Assembly (NCBI RefSeq): GCF_030272615.1
Contig: NC_081405.1
Location: 23,079,772 to 23,143,771, forward strand
DNA: 64,000 nucleotides
Direction: 5' to 3'
Source: Cryptomeria japonica
Lineage: Eukaryota; Streptophyta; Pinopsida; Cupressales; Cupressaceae
In this document: piece after piece, positions 12,401-22,540 of the stretch
Position numbering within the stretch: the stretch's first letter is position 1
Layout: every line of letters starts with the position of its first letter
Notes under the pieces: model-generated
What the model was told of the DNA's origin: nothing
Databases searched by the model: none
What the model saw: the letters and a program-made list of their open reading frames with translations, nothing else
Made by a program: the position numbers and the translations under genes

Positions 12401-14059
12401 CAATAAGACACTAGGTGTTCTTGAGGTTCCCTCTTCATTCTCTGTCAAAGACTGAATCTTAAAGGTTTTGCCATCCTTCTTGAAGGAAATGGAGTTCTCC
12501 TCTCCATCATAGATCACCTTCCTATCAAATTGCCAGGGTCTACCTAGCAATAGGTGACAGGCATCCATGGGTAACACATCACAAAGGATCTTATCCTTGT
12601 ATCCTCCAATAGAGAACTCTACCCAAGTCTGTTCATTGACAAGCACACTCTGCTCTTGATTCAACTATGTCACCTTGTAAGGGTTAGTGTGGGGTATCCT
12701 TGTGAGTTTCAACTTCTTGGTTGACTCCTCTGATATTATGTTATCAGTTGACCCTGAATCAATTATCACCTTGCAAACTTTACCAAGGATCTTGCATCTC
12801 ACCCTAAACAATGCTCTCCTATGCTTAGGTTCATTCTTAACCGGTTGTCTTATCAAGACCCTATTGAACATTAGATTTTCTCCAATCTTTGATTCAATAT
12901 GGTCCACCTCAAGTGTCTTGCTGCTTGATGTGTCTTCATGTGCATAAGCAACCCTCTTTCCATTGTTTGATGAGGTAAGCTTGTCAGGGCATCTATAGGC
13001 CGGGTGTCCCAATTGACCATAATTGTAACATTTCATAGTTGCAAAGTAGGAGTTACCCCTACTGGTACCTCTACCCCTACTTGGACCACCTTGTGCACCT
13101 CTTCCCCTAGAATGGCCCCCTCTGAGATTGGCTTCACCGCTATGCTCAGTCAACTTGGCTTTTCCTTGGTTCCTCTGCTCATTTGCCTTGCTTTGGTAAC
13201 CACCTCGGTGATTCATTTGATCTCTACCTCCACCTCTTCCCCTGGTATTAGAGTCTCCTTTCCTTTTGTTCCTCTCTTCCACCTTGGCAGCAAGCTGATG
13301 ACATTTTTGGACAGTGGTAGGAGTCCATAGGCTTATCTCCTCTTGAATGTTCCACTTTAGACCACTCAGATACCTAGCCACCTTGATAGATTCATCTTCT
13401 TGGACTTTGGATCTAGGACAAAGCTTTTGAAATTCTTCGGTGTAAGAGGTCACATCAAGGTCTTTTTGCTTCAATCCCTATCTCTTCTTATGAAGTTGGA
13501 CTTCATAATCCTCTGGTAAGTAGTTCTCCTTGATCTTACTCACCATGGCCTTCCAATTGGCAATAGGTAACTTCCCCATGCTAACTCTCTCTTCTTGCAG
13601 ATACTTCCACCATGTCAAGGTTGCTCCCCTTAGTCTTGATTTGGCAACCTTAACCTTTTGAGCTTCTGTCACTCCTTCACACTCAAAGTGGTTCTCCATA
13701 CCCTCAATCCATTCCATGACAGTGTCAATGTCCATCCTTCCACTGAAATGTGGCAATCCTTCAAAAGCTTTGGTGTTCAAAGCCTTAATAGCCTTTACAA
13801 AAGGTTCTTCATTGAACAAGGGATCTAGTTCAGGTATAATGTCATCTATGTCAATGTTTTTCTTGCCTTTATCCTTGGTGTCTTCACCCCAAGGTCCATG
13901 TGTCCTCTGATCCACCACTTCCTGCAACTTATCCCTTATCTCGCTCATAGCTTCTTCAAGGAGTCTATTCTTCTCTTTCTGCTCTTCTACCTCCCTAGCC
14001 AGCTCTGCATTAGTGACCATTCTGCTCTCCCCTACTGATTCACCAGAATACAGAGACAT
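9335..14059 (-). pseudogene. gag-pol: gag-pol polyprotein of the nested element, five stops
   Basis: ATG at 14059 (MSLYSGESVGES) lies 16 bases inside the LTR edge. In order: coiled-coil-like gag start; gag core (EWIEGMENHFECEG, WWKYLQEERV); basic RG-rich stretch with one zinc knuckle (about 12993-13030) in which the second cysteine is tyrosine; protease (VIIDSGSTDNIIS, then LLGRPWQFDRKV); RT with VVYLDDILIYS; RNase H with LECDASG, an acidic ...LELYTL and FTDNQAL; integrase with an HHCC finger and D, D, E residues (IIMDFVVG, LERDNKF, GQNEAINR); C-terminal SH3-like GDYVMVHLS and a chromodomain-like HSVKWVDHPVSEATWIEE. Stops are at 13478-13480 (TAG), 12665-12667 (TAG), 11012-11014 (TAA), 10649-10651 (TAG) and 9956-9958 (TAA). 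No frameshift was found, so decay is by point change. Confidence 0.93.
9404..9413 (-). other. Polypurine tract of the nested element
   Basis: On the minus strand this reads AGAGGGGGAG, two bases before the LTR start at 9401. This is where plus-strand DNA synthesis is primed. It lies inside the end of the coding frame. Confidence 0.75.
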
Positions 14060-14075
14060 GCACGGTCCACCAATC

Positions 14076-15663
14076 TGATGGGATGGGGTTTGGGATAGAC
14101 TAGCCTAGCCTATGCTCCTGGATCCTTTCCTTGGATCACCAGGTGTTCTAACCACTCCCTAGTGTCTCTAGGACTTCCCCTGCTTGTGGAATCCCTTGAC
14201 CTTGCCCAATCCACCCACCAACAACTTGAAATACTACTCCAAAGGTCTCACCTACTCATGAGTTTCAAGAACCCTTACTTAGGCTAATAAGGGTTTGGCT
14301 TGTTCCACGCCTTCTTAGGTCCTAGCAAGGATAGGACAGGTCTTATACAAGGTTTCCCATCCATTCAAGTGCCCCCAAGAGGTTTCAAACTTTCAACCCC
14401 TTACCGATTTCACTATTTTGTCTTCTTCCTACAAAATAGGGCTACAAGGAATGTGCCCAATTAGGCCTCCTATCTGGTCTTCTAGGGATCCCTCTTGCAA
14501 ACGATGCATATGCTTGTGAAACTCCCCAAAAGACCTGCTATTCATTTGGCAAGGAATCAAGGATTTTTCTAGTTTTGGGCCTCCAAGTGTCCGTACACTG
14601 CCCTAGGTGAATTTTGGGGTTTTTAAGGGTTTTAAAGAGGGGTTTTAGGCCTGCCAGGGTCATAGTGTTGGTTTGTTGATTTCACCACCTTGTTTGGATT
14701 GGTGGAAGCTCCTCCTTCTCACCAATGATACTCCACTCACCCCTCTACAACTCCTCCAAAGGGTGCCTCTTCCTCTGTCCTTCCTTGCTCTCTTGAACCT
14801 CTGCAACTTTAACCCTTCCTAGCCGGGCACTGTCTAGTCTCGCCTAGGAGTGGGTCCTTGGTTGGCTTCCTTGCATCTTCAAGGGCCCTGCTTGTTCTGA
14901 AGTAATGTACAGGGTCTGTACTCCTATTCCCCATGGTTTCATGGTGATTCCACAATGGGGAAAGGAGTTAAGAACCCATTTTCTCAAAACGGTCCAAAAC
15001 TGGACAGTGAGAAGGTAATTCACAAAATATTTTCAAACACACCACACTTGCTAAACAAAACCTAATCTAAATGTTCAAAATGGAAGTAAATACACCATAT
15101 AAGACTTTCAACATAGGTTTGCTCGAAAATCAATCCATTAATAATCTTTTCTTACTCCATTTGTGTCGACTGGTAACAAAATTGCAGTCACAGTCAAGTC
15201 ACTTTTCTTGGGTCGTACAACAACTGACATCCAACCCATTGTCTTAGGATTTGCAACTACTTATACTACCCTTTCCTCGGTCTGTGTGCCCATATTAGGG
15301 TTGTTCACGCTAAACTTAAAATCTTGACCTACTAGGTGGAAAAATTGCTTGACAACTTTGAAAAGTTGTCATGCAACTTTTGAGCAACTTTCTCAATGTT
15401 GCTTTTCTTGACTCCTAGACCCACATTGGGCTACCCTAAGGACACCACCATGCTAAGAAGGACCATAATCACCTCAAAGGCACACATACCCTCTACTTTC
15501 AAGAAAAACTCAACTTTGACTTATGACCCTAGGACCCAAACTAGGACCTAAACTAAGACCAATGAGCACATGACTCTTATTGTATATACAATGGCTTCAT
15601 AAAGAAGCAATAACACAATCAAAAGCAAATGGTGGGAGTCCTTTGAAGGGTGCTCCTGCACCA
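14076..15663 (-). repeat. 5' LTR of the nested element
   Basis: This 1588-bp LTR is the upstream copy for the minus-strand element. It ends (minus strand) CATCA at 14076. The sequence just inside, on the minus strand, begins GAT then TGGTGGACCGTGC. That stretch is a possible primer binding site beginning TGG three bases after the LTR, and it partly overlaps the 17 bases before the gag ATG. The tRNA was not identified. Confidence 0.92.
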
Positions 15664-15668
15664 TTTGG

Positions 15669-16873
15669 GACCTTGCAAACAAGGAAGACATGAACCACTG
15701 CTGCCGGAATTAAAGCCCAAGGATAATACAGGCCTAGGCTTTCAAAATGAGATCTTTCCTAAGCTTAGATTCAAAGGAAAACCCAGCAAACCACTATATC
15801 AGCCTATTGCAAAGAGGACACCTTTTATCATCAAAGCAACATCAAACACCATCGCAACTCCCCCACTGAGGCTCAAAATCCCAACACAACCATCTACAAT
15901 GCCAATCATCCCACCAATCAAACCAGTGATCCCATCAGCCGCAACAATAACATCAGTAGCACCACTAGCAACACCAACTATATCAAAACCCGCAGCAACA
16001 TCTACAACACCAACAGTTGCAGTAGAAGCAACAGAGTCAACACTACTAATACTCTCCGTATTGGATTCATTGATCCCCATCATCCTTCCTGCAACACTGA
16101 TCATTTCATCTACAAAGGTACATCAACCGATCACACCTGCAGTGTTTAGCACAAAGGACATCCTAGTATGGTATAGTAATCGGATACTGGAAAGTGATTC
16201 AAAGACCGACTCACATGAATGGGAATTTGATTCCATCCAGCTTAATACTTCAGATGAGGAAGACACATCACTACCTCCACCTCGCAAAGACATCCCTGTT
16301 TACGGAGAAGCACGAATAAAGACCTCTTGGGTTCTTGAGTTGGAAACTTCTTCCACAGACCCTACGTCACATCCTACGCCTGATTCTGACAGGGAGAGTA
16401 CCATCAACGACCTTCACCACATCGTCTTAACCCTCACTGACACATCTAACAAACTTAACCTAATCGATGAGGTAATGCCCATTATCCATCCTGAACTCAT
16501 CGAATGGAACCAACCTAATCCCCCATGTCTTGACCATTTCCAAAACGATGAGGCGATCATTGACTTTTTGGAACTGCGGGATAACATACCAAGCGGGGAT
16601 CACAAAGCTGGATTCGCCATAAAACTTAATAGCATAGCATACTTTGGGGCGGATGCCAAACCTTTCAGCTACAAAAATATAACAATAAAACATGGATCTT
16701 CTAGTGAAAACCACACTGTGGCACTGTTTGATTCGACGAAAGTAAAAAGAAAGAGTGTATCCAATGGTGAAAACCTCTCTAAGGCGCCTGAGGATGAAAG
16801 GTTTGACATCCTTCCCTGCAGCACACAATGGGAATGATCAACGATTCTCATCGAGGAAACCAAAGAATACAAT
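15669..16873 (+). pseudogene. Second half of G-patch and variable linker, Tat element
   Basis: This is the continuation of the Tat polyprotein after the nested insertion. The G-patch finishes with KDNTGLGF (about 15716-15739). Before that stands GPCKQGRHEPLLPELKP, a normal spacer in such elements. A long linker rich in Pro, Thr, Ser and Ile follows (about residues 60-190 of this part), then acidic and Asp/Ser-rich stretches. G-patches are RNA-associated modules; their role in retroelements is not settled. The frame ends at TGA 16835-16837, but the same frame resumes directly into the RT region (STILIEETKEY), so this is an in-frame premature stop. Confidence 0.8.
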
Positions 16874-18165
16874 GTGGGGACTCTTGAAACTCCTCACCTC
16901 ATACATCTGGCATCTCTTTTAACTCCAAAGGAACAACCTAAATTCATAGAGTTCTTTCAAAAGCGCCAGATTAACTTCGCATGGTCATATGCAGGCATGC
17001 CTGGACTTGATCCTGATTTAGTCATGCATCACCTCACCGTAGCGGAAGGAGCCAAACCTGTCAAGCAGAAGCTTCATAAGATGCATCCTCAAATTGCAGT
17101 ACTAGTCAAAGCAGAACTCAAGAAACTCCTAGATGTTGGTTTCTTTAGACCAATTGATTATGCAGATTGGATCTCCAATATTATTCCTGTCGGCAAACCA
17201 AAAGGGGGCATCCGCATTTGTACTGACTTCAGAGATTTGAATAAGGCATGTCCTAAGGATGACTTCCCCTTACCAAACATCGACATCATAGTAGACCTAA
17301 TAGCAGGGCATGCCATGCTTTCGCTCATGGATGGCTTTTCAGGATACAATCAAATAAAAATCGCACCAGAGGATCAACATAAGATAGCCTTCACATGTCC
17401 ATGGGGCACAGTTGGAATGTAATGCCTTTCGGTCTAAAGAATGCAGGAGCAACCTATCAACGAGCAATGACCACCATCTTCCATGACATGATGCATACTA
17501 TGATGAAAGATTATGTAGATGACTTACTAGCAAAATCACTCACCAGAGAAGGGCATCTCAACATATTAGATAAAATCTTTAATAGACTGGAACAATACCA
17601 CGTTCGACTCAACCCAAAGAAATGTGTCTTTGGAGTAACCTCCGGGAAGCTTCTAGGATACATTGTCTCAAGCAAAGGTATTGAGGTTGACCTAGAAAAG
17701 GTAAAAGCAATCATGGACATGCCACCTCCAAAGAACATCAGTCAGCTAAGGACATTACAAGGACAGCTACAATTCATCTGCAGATTCATTGCACAACTGG
17801 CAGATAAGTGTCACCCCTTTACACATTTGCTACACAAAAACATTCGCTTTCAATGGGATGCCAGATGCCAACAAGCATTCCAGATGCTTAAAGATTATCT
17901 CATGAATATGCCATTGTTGATCCCACCAGATCCAAGTAGACCTCTGTTACTCTATATATCAGCAACAAGTACAGCATTGGGTGTACTATTGGTACAACAT
18001 AATACAGAAGGAAAAGAGTGTGTTGTTTACTACATCTCTCGCACACTGGTCGGCTATGAACTCAATTACACCCCTATTGAGCGAGCTTGCCTAGCAGTAA
18101 TCCTGGCAGCAACTAAATTGAGGCACTATCTGTTAACACAAAGTATAGCTCATTGCAAAGATTGA
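16874..18165 (+). pseudogene. pol: Reverse transcriptase and first RNase H, Tat element
   Basis: This part of Pol copied element RNA into DNA. RT motifs seen in order: DVGFFRPIDYADWISNIIPVGK, FRDLNKACPKDDFPLPNID, LMDGFSGYNQIKIA, VMPFGLKNAGATYQRAM and the catalytic YVDDLLAKS (about 17512-17538). The connection and first RNase H follow (LLYISATSTALGVLLV, YTPIERACLAVILA). The usual first catalytic aspartate of this RNase H is not visible, which is common where a second RNase H is present. A frameshift lies at about 17400-17410, between CPWGT and WNVMPFG. Another near 18150 breaks the join to the second RNase H. It cannot give an active enzyme. Confidence 0.9.
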
Positions 18166-18807
18166 TCCACTCAAGTATTTACTCAGCAAAGCAACATTGA
18201 CAGGCCGCTTGGCCAAATGGGTGATGATTCTAAGTGAATTTGACATCGAGTATGTAGACCGTAAAGCTATCAAAGGACAAGTTATTGCAGATCAGTTGGC
18301 CGATGCACCCCTCATAGGTGATCATCCCCCCATTTCCAATTTTCCAGATGAAGAGATATTTATGATCACAACAGCAAAACCATGGAAACTATACTTTGAT
18401 GGTTCGTACACTAGGCATGGCTCGAGCGTAGGCATTCTGTTTATCACACCTCAAGGTGACAACATCCCAAAGTCTTATAGGCTCGCATTTCCATGCACAA
18501 ATAACATAGCAGAGTATGAGGCCTTGATCAAAGGACTCAGGCTAGCCCTACAATGGAAATTACAAGAACTACAAGTATATGGCGACTCCCAACTGTCATT
18601 CGACAAGCGATAGATGAATATCAGACCAAGGATGATAAACTCATGTCATACAAGCAAATGGTGGACAAATTAAAGGCATCATTTACTACTATCACCTTTG
18701 AACAAATACCAAGAGATCAGAATCGAGCTGCTGACGTTATGGCTACCATTGCATCTCTCCTCGATCTTCCGCAAAATTCAACACGCTATGAGTTCTTGGT
18801 AGAATAG
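18166..18807 (+). pseudogene. Archaeal-type second RNase H, Tat element
   Basis: After a tether (LTGRLAKWVMILSEFDIEY), a second RNase H begins at about 18380 with KPWKLYFDGSYTRHG. It continues with NNIAEYEALIKGL and VYGDSQL, giving the D, E, D residues of the catalytic centre. A later RDQNRAADVMATIAS segment contributes the last acidic residue. This domain is the defining feature of the Tat lineage of plant Ty3/gypsy elements. A frameshift of one base occurs near 18596, inside YGDSQL followed by VIRQAIDEY. A TAG stop at 18805-18807 separates it from integrase in the same frame. Confidence 0.87.
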
Positions 18808-20128
18808 CTTTGGATCCTTGCTTATGATATCCCCGAATCCGAGATGATATGTCGCCTAATCGGTTCCGAATCCCCATGGTACGGTGAGTTCTACACCTAT
18901 CTCCGCGATCACACCCTTCCTCCTAACCAATCGAATAACCAACGTAAAACCTTCATTCGCCAAACTGCTCGATATACCATTATTGCTGAAACCCTATACC
19001 GACGCAGTCTTGATGGTACTCTCCTTCGATGTCTCGAACAGGATGAGATAACAAAGGCCTTGGAAGAAGTACATGAAGGAATTTGTGGAACTCATGCAAG
19101 TGGTCCGTCACTAGCCAAGAAACTCCTGCGCAATGGATACTATTGGCCATCTATGGAAAAAGACTCCTACTACTTTGTCAGGAAGTGCAAAAAATGTCAA
19201 ATTCATGGAGACCTAATACATGCACCGGCACAAGAATTGCAACCAATCACGACACTATGGCCTTTTTGTCAATGGGGCCTTGACCTTGTGGGTAAAATCC
19301 ATCCATCATCCAATGGTCACAAATTCATTATTACCGCCACCGAATATTTCACAGTGGATCGAAGCTGTTCTACTTACCCAAGTCACCAGAAAGCAGATCG
19401 CCTCATTCATCCTTAATTACATCATCTGTCGGTATGGTGTACCCATGTCCATCATCACAGATAACGACCTTCCTTTCAAGAATCAAGATGTCTATGAACT
19501 TTGTGAGAAATTTCACATCCAACATCGCTTTTCCACTCCCTATTACCCACAAGGAAATAGTCAGGCCGAAGCATCGAATAAAAACATATTGAGAATCCTA
19601 AAGAAGACAGTCAATGATGTCGGTCGTGATTGGCATGTTCAATTGAATCCAACACTATGGACATATCAAACTACCATTCGAACCCCTACAGGCGCAACTC
19701 CATACTCATTGGTCTATGGTGCAGAAGTTATTTTACCTATTGAAGTTGAGATCCCATCACTACGGGTTTCCTTGCACAATCTCATCAATGATGAAGCATA
19801 TAGAGTAACCCGTCTCCAAGACTTAGAGATACTTGATGAGAAATGACAAGCTGCATACAATCACCTCAAGGCTTATCAGCAGCGCATGAGCAGAAGCTAT
19901 AATCATCGAGTTAGACCTCGTACATTCGAGGTAGGTGATCTTGTTCTTCGAGAAAATCCTCGTAACCAACCCAACCGAGAACATCAAGGAAAGTTTGAAT
20001 CAAATTGGTTGGGTCCATATGTTGTCACTGCCGTATTTGGGTCTGGGGTATATCAGTTGGCTACTTTAGAAGGAGAACCACTAGCAGATCTGATCAACAA
20101 CATGCACCTCAAACGGTTTTATACATAA
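18808..20128 (+). pseudogene. Integrase, Tat element, broken
   Basis: The integrase joined the DNA copy to host DNA. The HHCC zinc finger is seen (EVHEGICGTHAS ... CKKCQIHG, about 19069-19207). Catalytic residues are D in WGLDLVGKIH (about 19273-19302), D in IITDNDLPFKN (about 19453-19485) and E in GNSQAEASNKN (about 19552-19584). The C-terminal part has the SH3-like RTFEVGDLVLREN and ends LINNMHLKRFYT with a stop at 20126-20128. No chromodomain follows. Breaks are a frameshift at about 19345-19356, just after ATEYFT, and an in-frame TGA at 19844-19846. Confidence 0.9.
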
Positions 20129-22527
20129 GCTGCATAGAGCATCAGACTCTCATACATGCCAGAAAATCAATCCAAAAACATCCAGATAAATGTCCTGAAG
20201 AAAATACAAAAACATCAAAATAGTAAGGAAAAATCATGCATCCAAACGGTGAACAACCACTCCGGTGGCACCTTGGATAAGTGCGATGGTGAAAACCTGG
20301 CAAACAGGTGCCACTCGTAAAGGCTATGGCTCCAGTGTCCTTCAGACTTGTTGCGATCACATTCACTACATCCACACATCCATCCGTCCAAACCATGGCT
20401 TGTTATTAATCTGCAATTAAGAAAGTACTCCATGCGTCTTGCATCCCGCTTTTTCATAGTCATATCTAAACTGGGGGCAATGCCCTTAAACTTTTTGATG
20501 GAAGTGGATTATGCATTACTTATGATTCGTTGGGTTCTTCATTCAAAACTATCTCACAAAATCCAAAAACACTCAAAAAATGTCTATCACAAAATACCAA
20601 AAACATTCAAAACGATCACAAAATCCAAAAACATCAGAAAACGTCGAAAAACAAACAAAAACATGGCAACACCTTATACATACTCATCCGAGCAGATACC
20701 AAACAAGCATTGAAAAATACTTGCATGATGATCATTTCTCAACATTGACCAAACAATCAACATCAACAATCAAATTGTCTTCAACAAGGATGCATCCTTC
20801 CTTACCAAAACAAAGACAAAATGACGTTTTCTTTGACAAGAAAATTATGTAGCTATCAAATACTTGGTTGATTTGTGAGTAATTCATTCGTTTATATATA
20901 TATCAGGTTCCTACAACATTGTTTGTGTATCTTCGGCGCATCATTCCGATGAAGTTCTGGGGCATGTACTAATGGTGTCTACGTGGGAAGTTAACTAAGC
21001 TACGTGATCTTATGCAAAATGCAGTCATAGATCACTACAGCTTGCTGACTACAGCGTATACGTCGACCATATGAGCATGAACCATTACCAAGGATCCATA
21101 TTCTTTATTCTTTATGTACATACTGTTTGCTCACCGAACAATGCTCCTTCTTTGGTTCCTCCTCATCCAATTTGGATAAAGGTTTTTGTCTCTTATTAAG
21201 GTGTGAACTTGTCTCAGGATATGATCAGCCCAAGATCAAGGAGGACGATCCAAGTCATGCATAAACGGAGATGATCCTTGTCTGTTCCGCAAGCAATACT
21301 TAGGTCAACTTGATCCATTATATCACGTTGCTTGTATTAACTTGCTATATCAAAATCCATGTAAGGAATACTCAGGTCATCTTGAATCATTATGTCAAGT
21401 TGCTTGTATTTTCTTACAACATTTTAAAGTTCAATGATGAAAATAAAGCACTATGGATCGTCATTTCATCTCATCTGTATATATTGCATTCTGTTGCATT
21501 CCACTCATCCATACATTCATAATAGTTGCATATCATGCATACACAGTCATAACAATGCATACTCTCTTTTTTCGTACTTCCATAGGAATGAGTCCTAGGT
21601 CCTCCATATCTTCTATCTAACATTGAATCCCCCCTCAACCTCACTATCTAGGTCCTCATCCTAATCCCTTCATCGTTTCCCATCAACTCAATCAAGCTAT
21701 GTTCATCACCATCCATTTCTAACAGAAGGGGTTGCGCTTCCCATCCTTAGTCATCCACACAATCAAGCCAGTTACTCTGTCTACACAGGCAAATCGACTC
21801 ACACACACCTAGACTATCAACAGATACTCTGATCAAGTATCTTCGAGTCTCAACAGGTAATCGATCATGGTAATCCTAGACTACATCAGGCATTTATCAT
21901 AATGACCTAGTCTCAACAGGGCTGCTATGATTCACCACAACCATCCATCCCACGCACACACTATCAATTGATCAACCAATCAAACACAATTCAACAGACA
22001 ATTACATCAATTGTCTAAGTCTCAACGAGTATTTTGCTTCATATACCTTGACTTCGTCAGACAATTACATCAATTGTCTAAGTTACCATCAGGTCACTTT
22101 GATTCACTTACTCAGACTTTATCTTGTTCAAGCGAACAACTGACATCAACTGTCACGCTTTGACTCGACCGGGGCAATTAAATCGATTGCACCAAATTGT
22201 TCAAACAATTTTGATCAATTATATAGCATCACTCACAAGCACAACCACCATATTTTCACCGTATCTCCTGCATGACCTAAGGGTACTCACTAACTTTATG
22301 TTTCTTTGTATTCACTCCGACTTCTATTTTTTCACTAGTATTGCTAACTTCTTCTCTTCTATCACCCTGCCAATTTTCATTCTTTTTCGAGAGATCGCCC
22401 GATTTTTTCGAAATTTTTCGACCCATCTCTCGAGGGGGCATACCACCCATTAAATTAACATTTTATGGGGTATTTATTCTCGCCTATTTTTCTTTCTTTG
22501 AAACAACGCGATAAACCGCACCGTCTC
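20129..22527 (+). other. Noncoding 3' region of the Tat element
   Basis: 2.4 kb between pol and the 3' LTR. It includes an A- and AAAACA-rich part (20540-20690), a 72-bp-period duplication at about 21293-21420 (CAATACTTAGGTCA... and GAATACTCAGGTCA..., each ending GTTGCTTGTATT), and repeated AGTCTCAAC(A/G)G motifs from 21840 to 22090. Short open frames here have no recognisable domain. Long noncoding 3' regions with tandem repeats are known from the Tat lineage. Confidence 0.65.
21997..22078 (+). repeat. Repeated short palindrome GACAATTACATCAATTGTC
   Basis: The 19-mer GACAATTACATCAATTGTC occurs at 21997-22015 and 22060-22078, 63 bp apart. Each copy is itself an inverted repeat: GACAATT, a five-base loop, AATTGTC. 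Degenerate relatives follow at about 22140-22190 (GACATCAACTGTC; GCAATTAAATCGATTGC). It lies in the noncoding 3' region of the Tat element. Confidence 0.8.
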
Positions 22528-22540
22528 AAAGAGGGGCAAA
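22528..22540 (+). other. Polypurine tract of the Tat element
   Basis: AAAGAGGGGCAAA lies directly before the 3' LTR start at 22541, the expected plus-strand primer position. It contains a single C. Confidence 0.8.

Larger units (their letters stand above)
7812..15663 (-). mobile_element. Nested Ty3/gypsy retrotransposon with chromodomain-like end
   Basis: Two LTRs (7812-9401 and 14076-15663) flank 4.67 kb of internal sequence coding on the minus strand. On that strand the LTR begins TGGTGCA and ends CATCA. TTTGG is duplicated at both ends (7807-7811 and 15664-15668). Removing the element rejoins the G-patch of the host element in frame across one TTTGG copy, which confirms the boundaries. 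One reading frame of 1575 codons runs from gag to the integrase end with five stops and no frameshift. By eye the LTRs differ at roughly 3-8% of positions, mostly transitions. Confidence 0.95.

Noticed and set aside
9848..13910. Several plus-strand frames of 60-108 codons across the nested element
   Set aside because: They are antisense shadows of the minus-strand gag-pol frame.
7812..15668. Reading the nested LTRs as a tandem duplication within the Tat element
   Set aside because: The TTTGG target duplication, opposite coding strand, polypurine tract and in-frame rejoining of the host G-patch show an insertion.
15799..16828. Minus-strand frames opposite the Tat linker
   Set aside because: Antisense to a Thr/Pro/Ile-rich linker; Val/Gly/Ala-rich composition is a mirror of that strand.
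21990..22080. Possible CRISPR-like repeats
   Set aside because: Only two exact copies with one spacer, in a plant retroelement and without cas genes.
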